Assembly (NCBI RefSeq): GCF_023229695.1
Contig: NZ_JALNYS010000001.1
Location: 124,001 to 188,000, forward strand
DNA length: 64,000 nt
Origin: Sulfuricurvum sp.
Lineage (GTDB): Bacteria; Campylobacterota; Campylobacteria; Campylobacterales; Sulfurimonadaceae
Direction of reading: 5' to 3'
Under the pieces are notes generated by a model. That model made no database searches, was not told where the DNA came from, and worked only from the letters and a program-made list of their open reading frames with translations. This document shows, one piece after another, positions 7,256-15,570 of this stretch (position 1 is its first letter; every line of letters begins with the position of its first letter). Position numbers and translations under genes: made by a program.

Positions 7256-8143
7256 ACTCTCAAGTTCTTCAGCGCAAAAGAGATGGAGGTGCCGCTCTTT
7301 GAGGGTACGGAGCTCATTCGAGAATCCCCGCTTGGTAAAAAGAAATAGTTTATCGGGGTGAAGATCCAGTTTAGCGCATTTTTCTTCAAGCTTATGAAGC
7401 TCTTTTTTGTTGAGTTTATGGTTGGTCCATTTGCACTCCCCTACCCATGTTTTACCGCTTTTTGTTTCACTTAAGAGATCGATTTCGACTTCCCGATCCC
7501 AGTAACTCCCCGAATCGATGATGGATTCTCCAAACCGTTTACTGAGTATCTCTTCGATATAGAGATCGCATAATTCTTCAAAGATGAATCCGACAAATTC
7601 GCTGTAATGGGTTTGAAAGTAGGCTAACATCGGCGTATAGTTATTGTCACGGATACTTTTGGCATAGGGTTCGACGAACGCAAACCAGAATCGTAAAAAA
7701 GGGGTTGTAAAACGGAATTTATGGGAGATCCGGTGCCGTTCGACCTCTTTTTTAAACCGTTGTTTCGGGTGTATTTTGTGGGGAGGTGTTTCACGGGAGT
7801 GTTCAATGCAAAGATAACCGATTCGGCGTAAATAGCTAAACGCTTCGTTCCCGCGCTCTTTTCCGATTCGGGCTCGCCGGTAGGCGGAATCGAGCCGTCT
7901 GTCCCCTATGCTGATGGCATGGAGCAGTTTTCCGTAGAGGGGATTCTCTCCCAAGGGGGCAAAAATCCGGGAATGATGGGTTTCAAACGGTTTTAGGATA
8001 TGGTTCGTGATAAGGGTTTCGATGGGTTCATCGCTATTGATCGAGATATCGGTTCCTCCAAAAATAGCAAACAGGTCAATGCATTGTTCCATATCGCGGG
8101 GAAGATTGCGGTGAAAAAAATCGTGAAAGAGCTTTTTATCCAT
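7238..8143 (-). CDS. DUF234 nuclease-fold protein lacking the ATPase domain
   Basis: The 301-residue protein resembles the C-terminal half of archaeal-type ATPases with DUF234. A winged-helix-like central part (RRIGYLCIE..., FLRFWFAFVEPY) is followed by a PD-(D/E)xK-like core, EID at 220-222 and GECKW with E236 and K238. No Walker A or B motif is present, so the usual N-terminal ATPase is missing. Whether it is an active nuclease is unknown. It converges on the J-domain gene and is not obviously in an operon. Such genes are common in accessory regions. Confidence 0.65.
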   Translation of the reverse strand: MDKKLFHDFFHRNLPRDMEQCIDLFAIFGGTDISINSDEPIETLITNHILKPFETHHSRIFAPLGENPLYGKLLHAISIGDRRLDSAYRRARIGKERGNEAFSYLRRIGYLCIEHSRETPPHKIHPKQRFKKEVERHRISHKFRFTTPFLRFWFAFVEPYAKSIRDNNYTPMLAYFQTHYSEFVGFIFEELCDLYIEEILSKRFGESIIDSGSYWDREVEIDLLSETKSGKTWVGECKWTNHKLNKKELHKLEEKCAKLDLHPDKLFLFTKRGFSNELRTLKERHLHLFCAEELESLARRP

Positions 8144-8240
8144 TGGAGTAAATTATACCGCTTTAGGAGGTCGTGAATGGGTAAGGGGAGAAGATGCTCC
8201 GTGGTTCTGATTCGAGACGGAGCGCTTGCACAATCGTCCT

Positions 8241-8573
8241 TTAACGGGCTGCAAGAACCGATGATATTCGCGATAAGATATCGTTGATGATTTCGCGGTA
8301 CTCTTTGAGCTGTCGAGAGAATTCATCCGTCAGAACGGTCCCCTCTTTTAAATCTTCCAGAACCGGGATAATTTTTTGTAAAAAATCGCGATGCTTGGCA
8401 CATTCATGGCAAATGTCGCTACTTTCACACATATCTTCGTTCATCGTAACGTAAGCTTCTTGCGTTGCTTCATTCAGCGTGGCGAAGTATTCACTGTTTT
8501 TAGAGGCAGCTTGATCCAGAAGAAGGGCAATTTCTTCGAATTTCGTCTGTGTTTCACGTATCATATCCAACAT
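8241..8573 (-). CDS. Hypothetical small helical protein with a Cys/His cluster
   Basis: I do not recognise this 110-residue protein. It is mostly predicted helical and contains C-x5-C-x2-C followed by His (CESSDICHECAKH), a possible metal or redox site. The frame continues to 8594, but GGAG six bases before the ATG at 8573 favours the shorter start (MLDMIRETQ). A TACAAT box lies upstream on the minus strand. It is divergent from the aldo/keto reductase gene. Confidence 0.55.
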   Translation of the reverse strand: MLDMIRETQTKFEEIALLLDQAASKNSEYFATLNEATQEAYVTMNEDMCESSDICHECAKHRDFLQKIIPVLEDLKEGTVLTDEFSRQLKEYREIINDILSRISSVLAAR

Positions 8574-8647
8574 GGCGAGCTCCATTTTAAACATTAGAGG
8601 TTAATTGTAGCTCAAAAATTAAATTTTGGAGTGAAAAGGGAGCATTT

Positions 8648-8656
8648 TGATACAAT
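8648..8656 (+). promoter_or_regulatory. Extended -10 promoter for the aldo/keto reductase
   Basis: TGATACAAT lies 26 bp before the ATG at 8682, with AGAGGAG as ribosome site. Confidence 0.5.
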
Positions 8657-8681
8657 ATCAAAAATAAGAGAGGAGAAATCG

Positions 8682-9698
8682 ATGCACTATCGTTATATCG
8701 GACGCAGCGGTTTGCGCGTATCCCCGATCTGTCTGGGGACAATGACGTTCGGAAGCCAATGCGATGAGAAAAACGCGTTTGCGATTATGGACAAAGCGTA
8801 TGAGGCGGGGGTGAATTTTTTTGATACCGCCGAGCTTTATCCGGTTCCTCCCGAAACGAAACTCGCCGGGCTGACCGAAGAGATGGTGGGGCGGTGGCTC
8901 AAAACCAAACCGCGCGATTCGGTGATTTTGGCCGGCAAGGTGGCCGGTGCCGCTTCGGGATGGTTTATCCCCCCCATCCGTCACGGATATACGGCATGCG
9001 ACCGGTTTCATATCGAGCGGGCGGTTGAGGGGTCTCTGAAGCGGCTTGGGACCGATTACATCGATTTGTATCAGATGCATTGGCCCGATACGGTTGTTCC
9101 GATCGAGGAGACTTTAAGGGCGTTTGATTCGCTTGTGCAAAGCGGAAAAGTTCGCTATATCGGTACTTCCAACGACAGTGCGCACGGAACGATGAAAGCG
9201 CTGATGACCTCCAAATACGAGAAACTGGCCCGTTTCGAGTCGATCCAAAACAATTTTTCGCTTCTGAACCGCCGTGCTCTGGATGAGATCGGTGCGCTGT
9301 GCAAAAATGAAAATATTTCGCTGCTCCCCTATTCTCCTCTGGGAGGGGGGGTGCTCAGCGGAAAATATAACCAGAACATCAATGCACACGGACGATTCAG
9401 CGATTACGTCAAATCCCCAAATCAGCGTCAGCGGTTGATGGCATCACGCTTTTTAAACGACAAGACTCTCGCTTCAACGCAGGAGTATCTCCGCATTGCC
9501 CATGAAGCCGGATTGGATCCCGTGACGATGGCGATCGCATGGAGCAAGCAATTCGAGTTTGTCGCTTCGACCATTATCGGAGCAACGGTACCGGAGCAGT
9601 TGGATGCGACGCTTGCGGCGATGAATCTAACCCTCACTCCTGAGATATTAAAGGCTTTGGAGGGGGTACATGCGAAAATTCTCTATCCTATGGGCTAG
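8682..9698 (+). CDS. Aldo/keto reductase
   Basis: This is an NADPH-dependent reductase with a TIM barrel; the substrate is unknown. The four catalytic residues of the family are visible: D48 and Y53 (FFDTAELY), K86 (ILAGKV) and H133 (LYQMHWPD). The C-terminal cofactor region (STIIGATVPEQL) is also present. Overall it resembles the Tas/YajO branch. AGAGGAG upstream of ATG 8682 decides the start over an earlier in-frame codon at 8631. The gene overlaps the following lipoprotein gene by 29 bp. Confidence 0.9.
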   Translation: MHYRYIGRSGLRVSPICLGTMTFGSQCDEKNAFAIMDKAYEAGVNFFDTAELYPVPPETKLAGLTEEMVGRWLKTKPRDSVILAGKVAGAASGWFIPPIRHGYTACDRFHIERAVEGSLKRLGTDYIDLYQMHWPDTVVPIEETLRAFDSLVQSGKVRYIGTSNDSAHGTMKALMTSKYEKLARFESIQNNFSLLNRRALDEIGALCKNENISLLPYSPLGGGVLSGKYNQNINAHGRFSDYVKSPNQRQRLMASRFLNDKTLASTQEYLRIAHEAGLDPVTMAIAWSKQFEFVASTIIGATVPEQLDATLAAMNLTLTPEILKALEGVHAKILYPMG

Positions 9699-10170
9699 TC
9701 TTATTCTGGTGATGCTGGGAGGGTGTTCAGCCAAACATTACTCCATCAGCGAACCGAAGATGATCGTTCTGAAAACGAAAAAAATTAAGTTTGCCGATAT
9801 GGGGTATCTTCGCCATGAGGGGGATGCGGTCGAAGTGGAGATTTTTACCGCCGGAGTGGCTGTGGAGAAGATCTCGATCGACGCGGAGGTGTGTACCGGT
9901 TCGGGATGCATGAGCGAAGAGGCTTTTGCCCGTGAATACCTTTACGAGGGGTATCCCGCCGATACGATGCGCAATATCCTGTTGGGAAGAGATATCTTCA
10001 ACGGACAAGGAAAAAGTGAAATCTGTAATGGAACCCTTTACCAATATATCCGAAACGAAGAGATGGATTTCGTTTATCGGCGTAAACCCTCGGAGATCTA
10101 TTTTCGAGATTATTTGAACGGTATTATGATTAAAATAGCCGATGTAAAGGAGAACAATGCGACTGAGTGA
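9670..10170 (+). CDS. Predicted lipoprotein of unknown function
   Basis: The 166-residue protein starts with a lipoprotein signal peptide, and the lipobox VMLGGC puts the lipidated Cys at residue 19. The mature part contains a short disulfide-capable pair (CTGSGC) and no domain I recognise. GGAGGGGG just before the ATG, inside the end of the aldo/keto reductase gene, supports the start. It overlaps the next aminotransferase gene by 14 bp, so the three are likely one operon. Confidence 0.75.
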   Translation: MRKFSILWASLILVMLGGCSAKHYSISEPKMIVLKTKKIKFADMGYLRHEGDAVEVEIFTAGVAVEKISIDAEVCTGSGCMSEEAFAREYLYEGYPADTMRNILLGRDIFNGQGKSEICNGTLYQYIRNEEMDFVYRRKPSEIYFRDYLNGIMIKIADVKENNATE

Positions 10171-11302
10171 GCGAAGCCGGACGATCGCCCAATCCGAAAT
10201 ACGTTCGATGACCCGTGCGTGTCATGCAAGAGGGGGGATCAATATGGCGCAGGGGGTTTGTGATCTTGAGGTCCCCTCCGAAGTCATCGATGGGGCCAAG
10301 AGGGCGATGGAGGAGGGGACCAATATCTATACCCCGACTGAAGGGCTTCCCCGATTGCGGCAAGCGATTGCCCAAAAAATGAAACGCTTCTACGATGTTT
10401 CGATTGAAGCGAATCAGGTATTGGTCAGCGGCGGTGCGACAGGGGCATTTTATACGGCATGTATGGCACTCCTAAATCCCGGCGATGAGGTGATCTTGTT
10501 CGAACCCTATTACGGCTATCACCGTGCCACGCTCCTCTCCATCGGAGCGGTACCGAAATTCGTCCGTCTTGAAGCGCCGCAATGGAATCTTGATATGGAT
10601 GCCCTCGAAGCGGTCGTCACTTCCGAAACGCGCGCGATGGTGATTTGCAATCCCGCCAATCCTAGCGGCAAAGTCTTTACTCGTGAGGAATTGGAACAGA
10701 TCGGTACTTTTGCACGGTTGCATGATTTGGTTGTCTTTAGCGATGAGATGTATGAGCATTTTTTGTATGACGGGAAGCGTCATGTTCCGGCATTGTCTGT
10801 TGATAGCCTCAAGGAGCGGTGTGTCACGGTATCGGGATTTTCAAAAGTGTTCAGCGTGACGGGCTGGCGGCTGGGATACGCGATCGCATCACGCGACGTG
10901 ATCGAAGTGATGGCGCAGTTTAACGATTTGATCTACGTCTGTGCTCCGGCACCGCTTCAGATCGGTGTGGCTGAGGGGCTGGAGAAACTGGGAGATGATT
11001 ATTACGAAGAGCTTGCACGGCTTCATCAGGTAAAGCGTGATCTCTTTTGCGATGCGCTGAAGGGTGCGGGGCTGAAGCCGAGTATCCCGGCGGGTGCTTA
11101 TTATGTCATGACCGATGTGAACGGTGTGGAAGGAGGCGATGATTTCGAAAAAGCGATGGCGATACTGGAGCAAACGGGGGTCGCTTCGGTCCCCGGACGA
11201 GCATTTTATCACGACGATGCGGGGCAAAACATGGTCCGTTTTTGCTACTCTAAACCGATCGATGTACTCGAAGAGGCGGCGGAGAGAATTCGGCGACTGT
11301 GA
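10157..11302 (+). CDS. Class I/II pyridoxal-phosphate aminotransferase
   Basis: This is a fold type I aminotransferase of the aspartate aminotransferase superfamily. The 381-residue protein contains the phosphate and cofactor region SGGATGAFYTACMALLNPGDE, the NPANPSGKVF motif, the Asp/Tyr region FSDEMYEHFLYDG, the Schiff-base lysine K230 in SGFSKVFSVTGWRLGYA, and the C-terminal Arg in MVRFCYS. The substrate cannot be read from sequence; aspartate or aromatic amino acids are plausible. It is translationally coupled to the lipoprotein gene. Its stop lies in the promoter of the next toxin-antitoxin pair. Confidence 0.88.
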   Translation: MRLSERSRTIAQSEIRSMTRACHARGGINMAQGVCDLEVPSEVIDGAKRAMEEGTNIYTPTEGLPRLRQAIAQKMKRFYDVSIEANQVLVSGGATGAFYTACMALLNPGDEVILFEPYYGYHRATLLSIGAVPKFVRLEAPQWNLDMDALEAVVTSETRAMVICNPANPSGKVFTREELEQIGTFARLHDLVVFSDEMYEHFLYDGKRHVPALSVDSLKERCVTVSGFSKVFSVTGWRLGYAIASRDVIEVMAQFNDLIYVCAPAPLQIGVAEGLEKLGDDYYEELARLHQVKRDLFCDALKGAGLKPSIPAGAYYVMTDVNGVEGGDDFEKAMAILEQTGVASVPGRAFYHDDAGQNMVRFCYSKPIDVLEEAAERIRRL

Positions 11303-11308
11303 TATAAT
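11300..11308 (+). promoter_or_regulatory. Extended -10 promoter for the toxin-antitoxin pair
   Basis: TGATATAAT overlaps the TGA of the aminotransferase gene and lies 35 bp before the antitoxin ATG. Confidence 0.6.
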
Positions 11309-11343
11309 ACTTAACTTATGAATTTCTATGGAAAGGGTACGAG

Positions 11344-11550
11344 ATGCAAGCCACCTATCATTTGAATACCGATGATTTAACTGTAGATTTTTTGGAATCT
11401 ATTAAAACATTGTTCAAACAAAAAACCGTTGAGATTTCAATTATTGATGAAGATGACGAAGATTTTGCGTTCGCTCATGCAATCGAGCAGGGACTAAAGA
11501 GTGAAAATGTCAGTAAAGAGGAGCTTTTAAAGGCGTTAAATGCGTCTTGA
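11344..11550 (+). CDS. Antitoxin of a RelE/ParE-type pair
   Basis: The 68-residue acidic protein precedes and overlaps (11 bp) a RelE-family toxin. Its C-terminus (FAFAHAIEQGLKSENVSKEELLKAL) resembles the toxin-binding tail of small antitoxins found with RelE-type partners. The N-terminal DNA-binding type is unclear. The short size, own promoter and overlap all fit the first gene of a type II toxin-antitoxin operon. Confidence 0.75.
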   Translation: MQATYHLNTDDLTVDFLESIKTLFKQKTVEISIIDEDDEDFAFAHAIEQGLKSENVSKEELLKALNAS

Positions 11551-11803
11551 GGTCAAAAAGCAATTTTTAAAAGACATTGAGAATGTTCCTAAAAGTATAA
11601 AAATAGAGATAGTGCGTATTGTTGAATTGATTGAAATTTCTGCTTCGTTACAAGATCTCCCCAATATCAAAAAACTCAAAGGGTATAGTAATTATTATCG
11701 TATCCGTATAGGCTCATATCGTATGGGGATTGCATTGGTTGACGATGCGGTTGTGTTGTCCCGATTTTTACACCGCAAAGAAGTGTATCGCTATTTCCCG
11801 TAA
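11540..11803 (+). CDS. RelE/ParE-superfamily toxin
   Basis: The 87-residue protein has the RelE fold signature: an N-terminal helical hairpin (FLKDIENVPKSIKIEIVRIVE), then LKGYSNYYRIRIGSYRMGIA and the C-terminal strand VVLSRFLHRKEVYRYFP. Arg and His in that tail are typical of mRNA-cleaving members, but ParE-type gyrase toxins share the fold. It is intact, unlike the CcdB at 6090. It directly precedes the AT-rich KAP-NTPase gene. Confidence 0.82.
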   Translation: MRLEVKKQFLKDIENVPKSIKIEIVRIVELIEISASLQDLPNIKKLKGYSNYYRIRIGSYRMGIALVDDAVVLSRFLHRKEVYRYFP

Positions 11804-11868
11804 ATCGAACTATTCGGAATTTTTAAATTCGATTTGGAATCCAGCGTCAATTAAAACAAGGTATATCT

Positions 11869-13707
11869 TTGGCAATTGTAAATCAACATATCAATGATTT
11901 TTTAGATTACTACTTAAATTTAAATGAGCCTCAGTATGCCGTTTTGCTTTCTGGAAAATGGGGGAGTGGAAAGACATTTTTTGTTGACAAATTTATAGAT
12001 GATCGAAAAAAGAAAAATAATGTAGTAAAAATTAGTCTATTTGGTCTAAAAACAAAAGAAGATATCCATAAAAAACTCATGTTTAAGTTGTTTGGCTTAG
12101 ACAATCATCATAATGTCAAGATAATTATTAAAGCCATTGGTTTTGCGCTCAATAAATTTGTGGGTATTAAATTGATAGATATGTCTATGGAATGGGCCTT
12201 AAAACAAGAGGGCAATCAAAATGCTATTTTCATTTTTGATGATTTGGAACGAGCAGAGATAGGATTAATAGAACTACATGGATATATTAATGAATTAACG
12301 GAAATATATAAACAAAAAGTGATTCTTCTTGCTGATGAAGATAAGTTAAAAGAAGATGAAAATTATATTCTATTTAAAGAAAAAACTATAGGAAAAACAT
12401 TCGCTATAGAACAAAATTTTGAAACTGCATTCGGAACATTTTTACAAGAATTGAAAAATTCAAAAGATATATTGAGTAGGAATCAATCGGTTATCAAAGC
12501 TATTTTTGGTACAGCAGGTTATCAAAATCTGCGTAGTCTACGTCAAGGGATATTAGATTTTGATCGACTCATGGGTTCATTTGATGATAAATTTAAAAAT
12601 CATTCTGAACTTATGACTGAGTTTATACAGATATTTTTTGCTTTTGTATTTGAAACTAAGAGTGGTAAGTTAGATATTCATACATTAAAAGATATGTCGA
12701 TGCTTCGAATTGGAAAAATGTTAAATGATAATAAACCGGATGAAGAGCTAACAATAATTGAAAAATTTTTTCACAAATATAATTTTTTATCTGATGAATT
12801 ATTATTGTCAAATGAAAATTGGATTAATCTTTTTGCGAATGGAAATATATCCGCAACCGATGTTTCAGTAGATTTAAACCGTAGTCGATATTTTTTTCGA
12901 GAGCAGAAAGAAGAATGGGTGATGCTTTGGCACTATATGTGGATAGAAGAAGATGAATTTCGGATTGCATTGAAGCAAACCCTATTAAAGCTTGAAAATA
13001 ATGAATATTTAAAACCTACTGTTATTCTACAGGTTTTAGGAATTTTCTTGGAACTAATAGATCAAAAAATTTATAACTATACGAAAGATCAAGTAGTTAA
13101 TGACATAAAAAAATATGTGGATGAAAATATAAAAGAATTGGAAGGTATATACACGCTTAGTGATTACGAATTAGATGGGCAGTATGCTTACTATGGCTAT
13201 AGAAGTGATGAATTAGATGAGTTTAAACATATTAAGGATTATTTACTAAAGCAAGCGGATAATTTGAGAAATGAGGGATTAGAGGAGAAAGGTAATCTTC
13301 TTATTCAGCATCTAAAAGAAAATAAAATTCAAGAATTTATCAATATGTTATCTGCTGAAAACAATCAAGAGATTCTCTACCGATTACCGGTTTTTAAGTC
13401 GATAATCCCAAGAGATTTTTTCGATGCTTTACTTCAGGTTGAAAACAAGAATATGCGCGATGTCCTTGATGCTTTAAAAAATAGATATGTTTCTATTTTT
13501 GCCTATCAGAAAGAGAGTGTATTAGAAGAATTGCCTTTTTGGAAATCATTTATCGACGTTATGGATTCGTTTGAAGTCAAAATTCCCTACAAAGCCAAGG
13601 ATATATGGATAAAAAAACATTGTCATAATATTATAAACAAAGAGATTGTTCAAAACATAGAGAGAATAATCGAACACAAAAAGATAGAAGCGGCGGAAAA
13701 TGAATAA
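11869..13707 (+). CDS. KAP-type P-loop NTPase
   Basis: This 612-residue protein has Walker A GKWGSGKT at 29-36 and Walker B IFIFDDLERA with acidic pair D124-D125, followed by LLADEDKL. That layout fits the KAP NTPase superfamily, which includes phage-exclusion proteins such as PifA. The remaining 430 residues are helical and unrecognised. The gene is visibly more AT-rich than its neighbours, suggesting recent acquisition. TTG start after AAGG. It overlaps the RhuM-family gene by 8 bp, so they are one transcript. A role in defence is inference only. Confidence 0.75.
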   Translation: MAIVNQHINDFLDYYLNLNEPQYAVLLSGKWGSGKTFFVDKFIDDRKKKNNVVKISLFGLKTKEDIHKKLMFKLFGLDNHHNVKIIIKAIGFALNKFVGIKLIDMSMEWALKQEGNQNAIFIFDDLERAEIGLIELHGYINELTEIYKQKVILLADEDKLKEDENYILFKEKTIGKTFAIEQNFETAFGTFLQELKNSKDILSRNQSVIKAIFGTAGYQNLRSLRQGILDFDRLMGSFDDKFKNHSELMTEFIQIFFAFVFETKSGKLDIHTLKDMSMLRIGKMLNDNKPDEELTIIEKFFHKYNFLSDELLLSNENWINLFANGNISATDVSVDLNRSRYFFREQKEEWVMLWHYMWIEEDEFRIALKQTLLKLENNEYLKPTVILQVLGIFLELIDQKIYNYTKDQVVNDIKKYVDENIKELEGIYTLSDYELDGQYAYYGYRSDELDEFKHIKDYLLKQADNLRNEGLEEKGNLLIQHLKENKIQEFINMLSAENNQEILYRLPVFKSIIPRDFFDALLQVENKNMRDVLDALKNRYVSIFAYQKESVLEELPFWKSFIDVMDSFEVKIPYKAKDIWIKKHCHNIINKEIVQNIERIIEHKKIEAAENE

Positions 13708-14716
13708 TCTCACAATTAAAGACTCCCTCACCGAATTTTTACTCTACACAACACCTAACAGCGATGTGAAGGTCGAAATATTTCTCCACAATGAGAGCGT
13801 ATGGTTGCCGCAAAAGCGGATGGCGGAGCTTTTCGGAGTTGATAGAACCGTTATAACGAAACATTTGAAAAATATTTTTGATAGTGGTGAATTGGATGAA
13901 GATTCAGTAAGTGCAAAAATTGCACATACTGCCCAAGATGGAAAAAACTATCAAACAAAATTCTACAACCTCGATGCGATCCTCTCTGTCGGCTATCGTG
14001 TTAATTCGGCTCAAGCGACTCAGTTTAGAATCTGGGCGACCAAAGTTCTCAAAGAGTACATCATCAAAGGTTTTGCGATGGATGATGAGCGGCTCAAAAA
14101 CGGTCGCTATTTCGGTAAAGATTATTTTGATGAACTCCTTGAGAGGGTTCGTTCCATCCGTGCGAGTGAACGGAGAATTTACCAGAAAATTACCGATATT
14201 TTCGCGGAGTGCAGTATCGATTATGATAAAAATTCGGAAACGACTAAGAATTTTTATGCTACGGTTCAAAATAAATTTCATTATGCGATCAGCGCTCAAA
14301 CGGCGGCAGAGATTATTTATGAAAAAGCGGATATTTCCCAACCTTTTATGGGGTTACAGACATGGAAAAATTCACCTCACGGGCGGATTTTGAAATCCGA
14401 TACGGTGATTGCTAAAAATTATCTCACCGAGGATGAGATTAAAAAGCTGGAGCGGGCAATATCGGGCTATTTTGACTACATTGAGCGGTTGATTGAAAAC
14501 CGTACGGAGTTGAGTATGGTGCAGATCAAAGAATCGGTGGACAAGTTTTTAGCGTTTAATGAGTACAACGTTCTCGAAGGCAAGGGGTCGGTTACTAAAA
14601 ATCAGGCGGAAGAAAAAGCGTTAGCCATTTACGAAGAGTTTAATAAAATTCAAAAAATCGAATCGGATTTTGATAAAGAAATCAAAAAACTTTTAAAAAA
14701 TACACAAGGAAACTAA
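13700..14716 (+). CDS. RhuM-family protein
   Basis: The 338-residue protein opens with the RhuM signature: a beta strand then a helix-turn-helix-like motif (WLPQKRMAELFGVDRTVITK), followed by the conserved YNLDAILSVGYRVNS and the RIWATKVLKEYIIKGFAM segment. RhuM proteins occur on pathogenicity islands and beside restriction-modification genes, but no biochemical role is established to my knowledge. The C-terminal part resembles a Fic/Doc-like scaffold, but I see no intact HPFxxGNGR motif. It is coupled to the upstream NTPase and ends two bases before nfo. Confidence 0.8.
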   Translation: MNNLTIKDSLTEFLLYTTPNSDVKVEIFLHNESVWLPQKRMAELFGVDRTVITKHLKNIFDSGELDEDSVSAKIAHTAQDGKNYQTKFYNLDAILSVGYRVNSAQATQFRIWATKVLKEYIIKGFAMDDERLKNGRYFGKDYFDELLERVRSIRASERRIYQKITDIFAECSIDYDKNSETTKNFYATVQNKFHYAISAQTAAEIIYEKADISQPFMGLQTWKNSPHGRILKSDTVIAKNYLTEDEIKKLERAISGYFDYIERLIENRTELSMVQIKESVDKFLAFNEYNVLEGKGSVTKNQAEEKALAIYEEFNKIQKIESDFDKEIKKLLKNTQGN

Positions 14717-14718
14717 TC

Positions 14719-15567
14719 ATGTCGAATAAATTTGTCGGAGCCCACGTCTCCGCTTCGGGCGGAGTCTTTAATGCTCCCTTAAATGCGATGAAAATCGGTG
14801 CTAAAGCGTTTGCCCTTTTTACTAAAAACCAAAAACAGTGGGCGGCAAAGCCTCTTGATGAGGAAACAATCGCCCTATTTAAAGAGAATCTCGTTAAAAG
14901 CGGAATCCTCCCTAAACACATTCTCCCTCACGATTCGTATTTGATCATCCTCGGCCATCCCGAAGAGGAGAAGCGGCAAAAATCGTTGGATGCGTTTATT
15001 GACGAATTGGAGCGGTGTTCTCAACTGGGGTTGGATCGTCTGAACTTTCATCCGGGGAGCCACCTTAAGCAAATCAGCGAAGAGGAGTGCATCGACCGGA
15101 TCGCGATGAGCATGAACGAGGCGATCCGCCGGGTGGAAGGGGTCAACCTCACGATCGAAAATACCGCCGGGCAGGGGAGCAATCTGGGGTGGCGTTTTGA
15201 GCAGATCGCCGCGATTATCGAGCGGATCGAGGATAAATCGCGCGTCGGAGTGTGCATCGATACCTGCCATATGTTCACGGCGGGATACGATATCCGAACC
15301 ATTGACGCTTATGAACAAACTTGGTTGGAATTTGATAGAATTATTGGGTTTGATTACCTTAAAGGGATGCACATCAACGATTCCAAACCCGATTTGGGGA
15401 GTCATGTCGACCGGCACGACTCGATCGGAAAAGGGAAAATCGGAGTGGAGCCGTTTCGTTTTCTGATGAACGATTCGCGCATGGATGACATCCCTCTCGT
15501 GCTTGAGACGATCGATGAGACGATCTGGGCGCAGGAGATCGAGTTGTTATATTCGATGCAGGAGTAG
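14719..15567 (+). CDS. nfo: Endonuclease IV (AP endonuclease)
   Basis: This DNA-repair enzyme cuts 5' of abasic sites. The 282-residue protein shows the zinc-ligand motifs of the family: LPHDSYL, NFHPGSH, TIENTAGQG, CIDTCHMFTAGYD, MHINDSK, HVDRHDSIGKG and LVLET. The length is usual. It starts two bases after the RhuM gene stop, so it may be co-transcribed with the NTPase-RhuM pair, although it is an ordinary chromosomal gene in composition. Confidence 0.97.
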   Translation: MSNKFVGAHVSASGGVFNAPLNAMKIGAKAFALFTKNQKQWAAKPLDEETIALFKENLVKSGILPKHILPHDSYLIILGHPEEEKRQKSLDAFIDELERCSQLGLDRLNFHPGSHLKQISEEECIDRIAMSMNEAIRRVEGVNLTIENTAGQGSNLGWRFEQIAAIIERIEDKSRVGVCIDTCHMFTAGYDIRTIDAYEQTWLEFDRIIGFDYLKGMHINDSKPDLGSHVDRHDSIGKGKIGVEPFRFLMNDSRMDDIPLVLETIDETIWAQEIELLYSMQE

Positions 15568-15570
15568 AGA

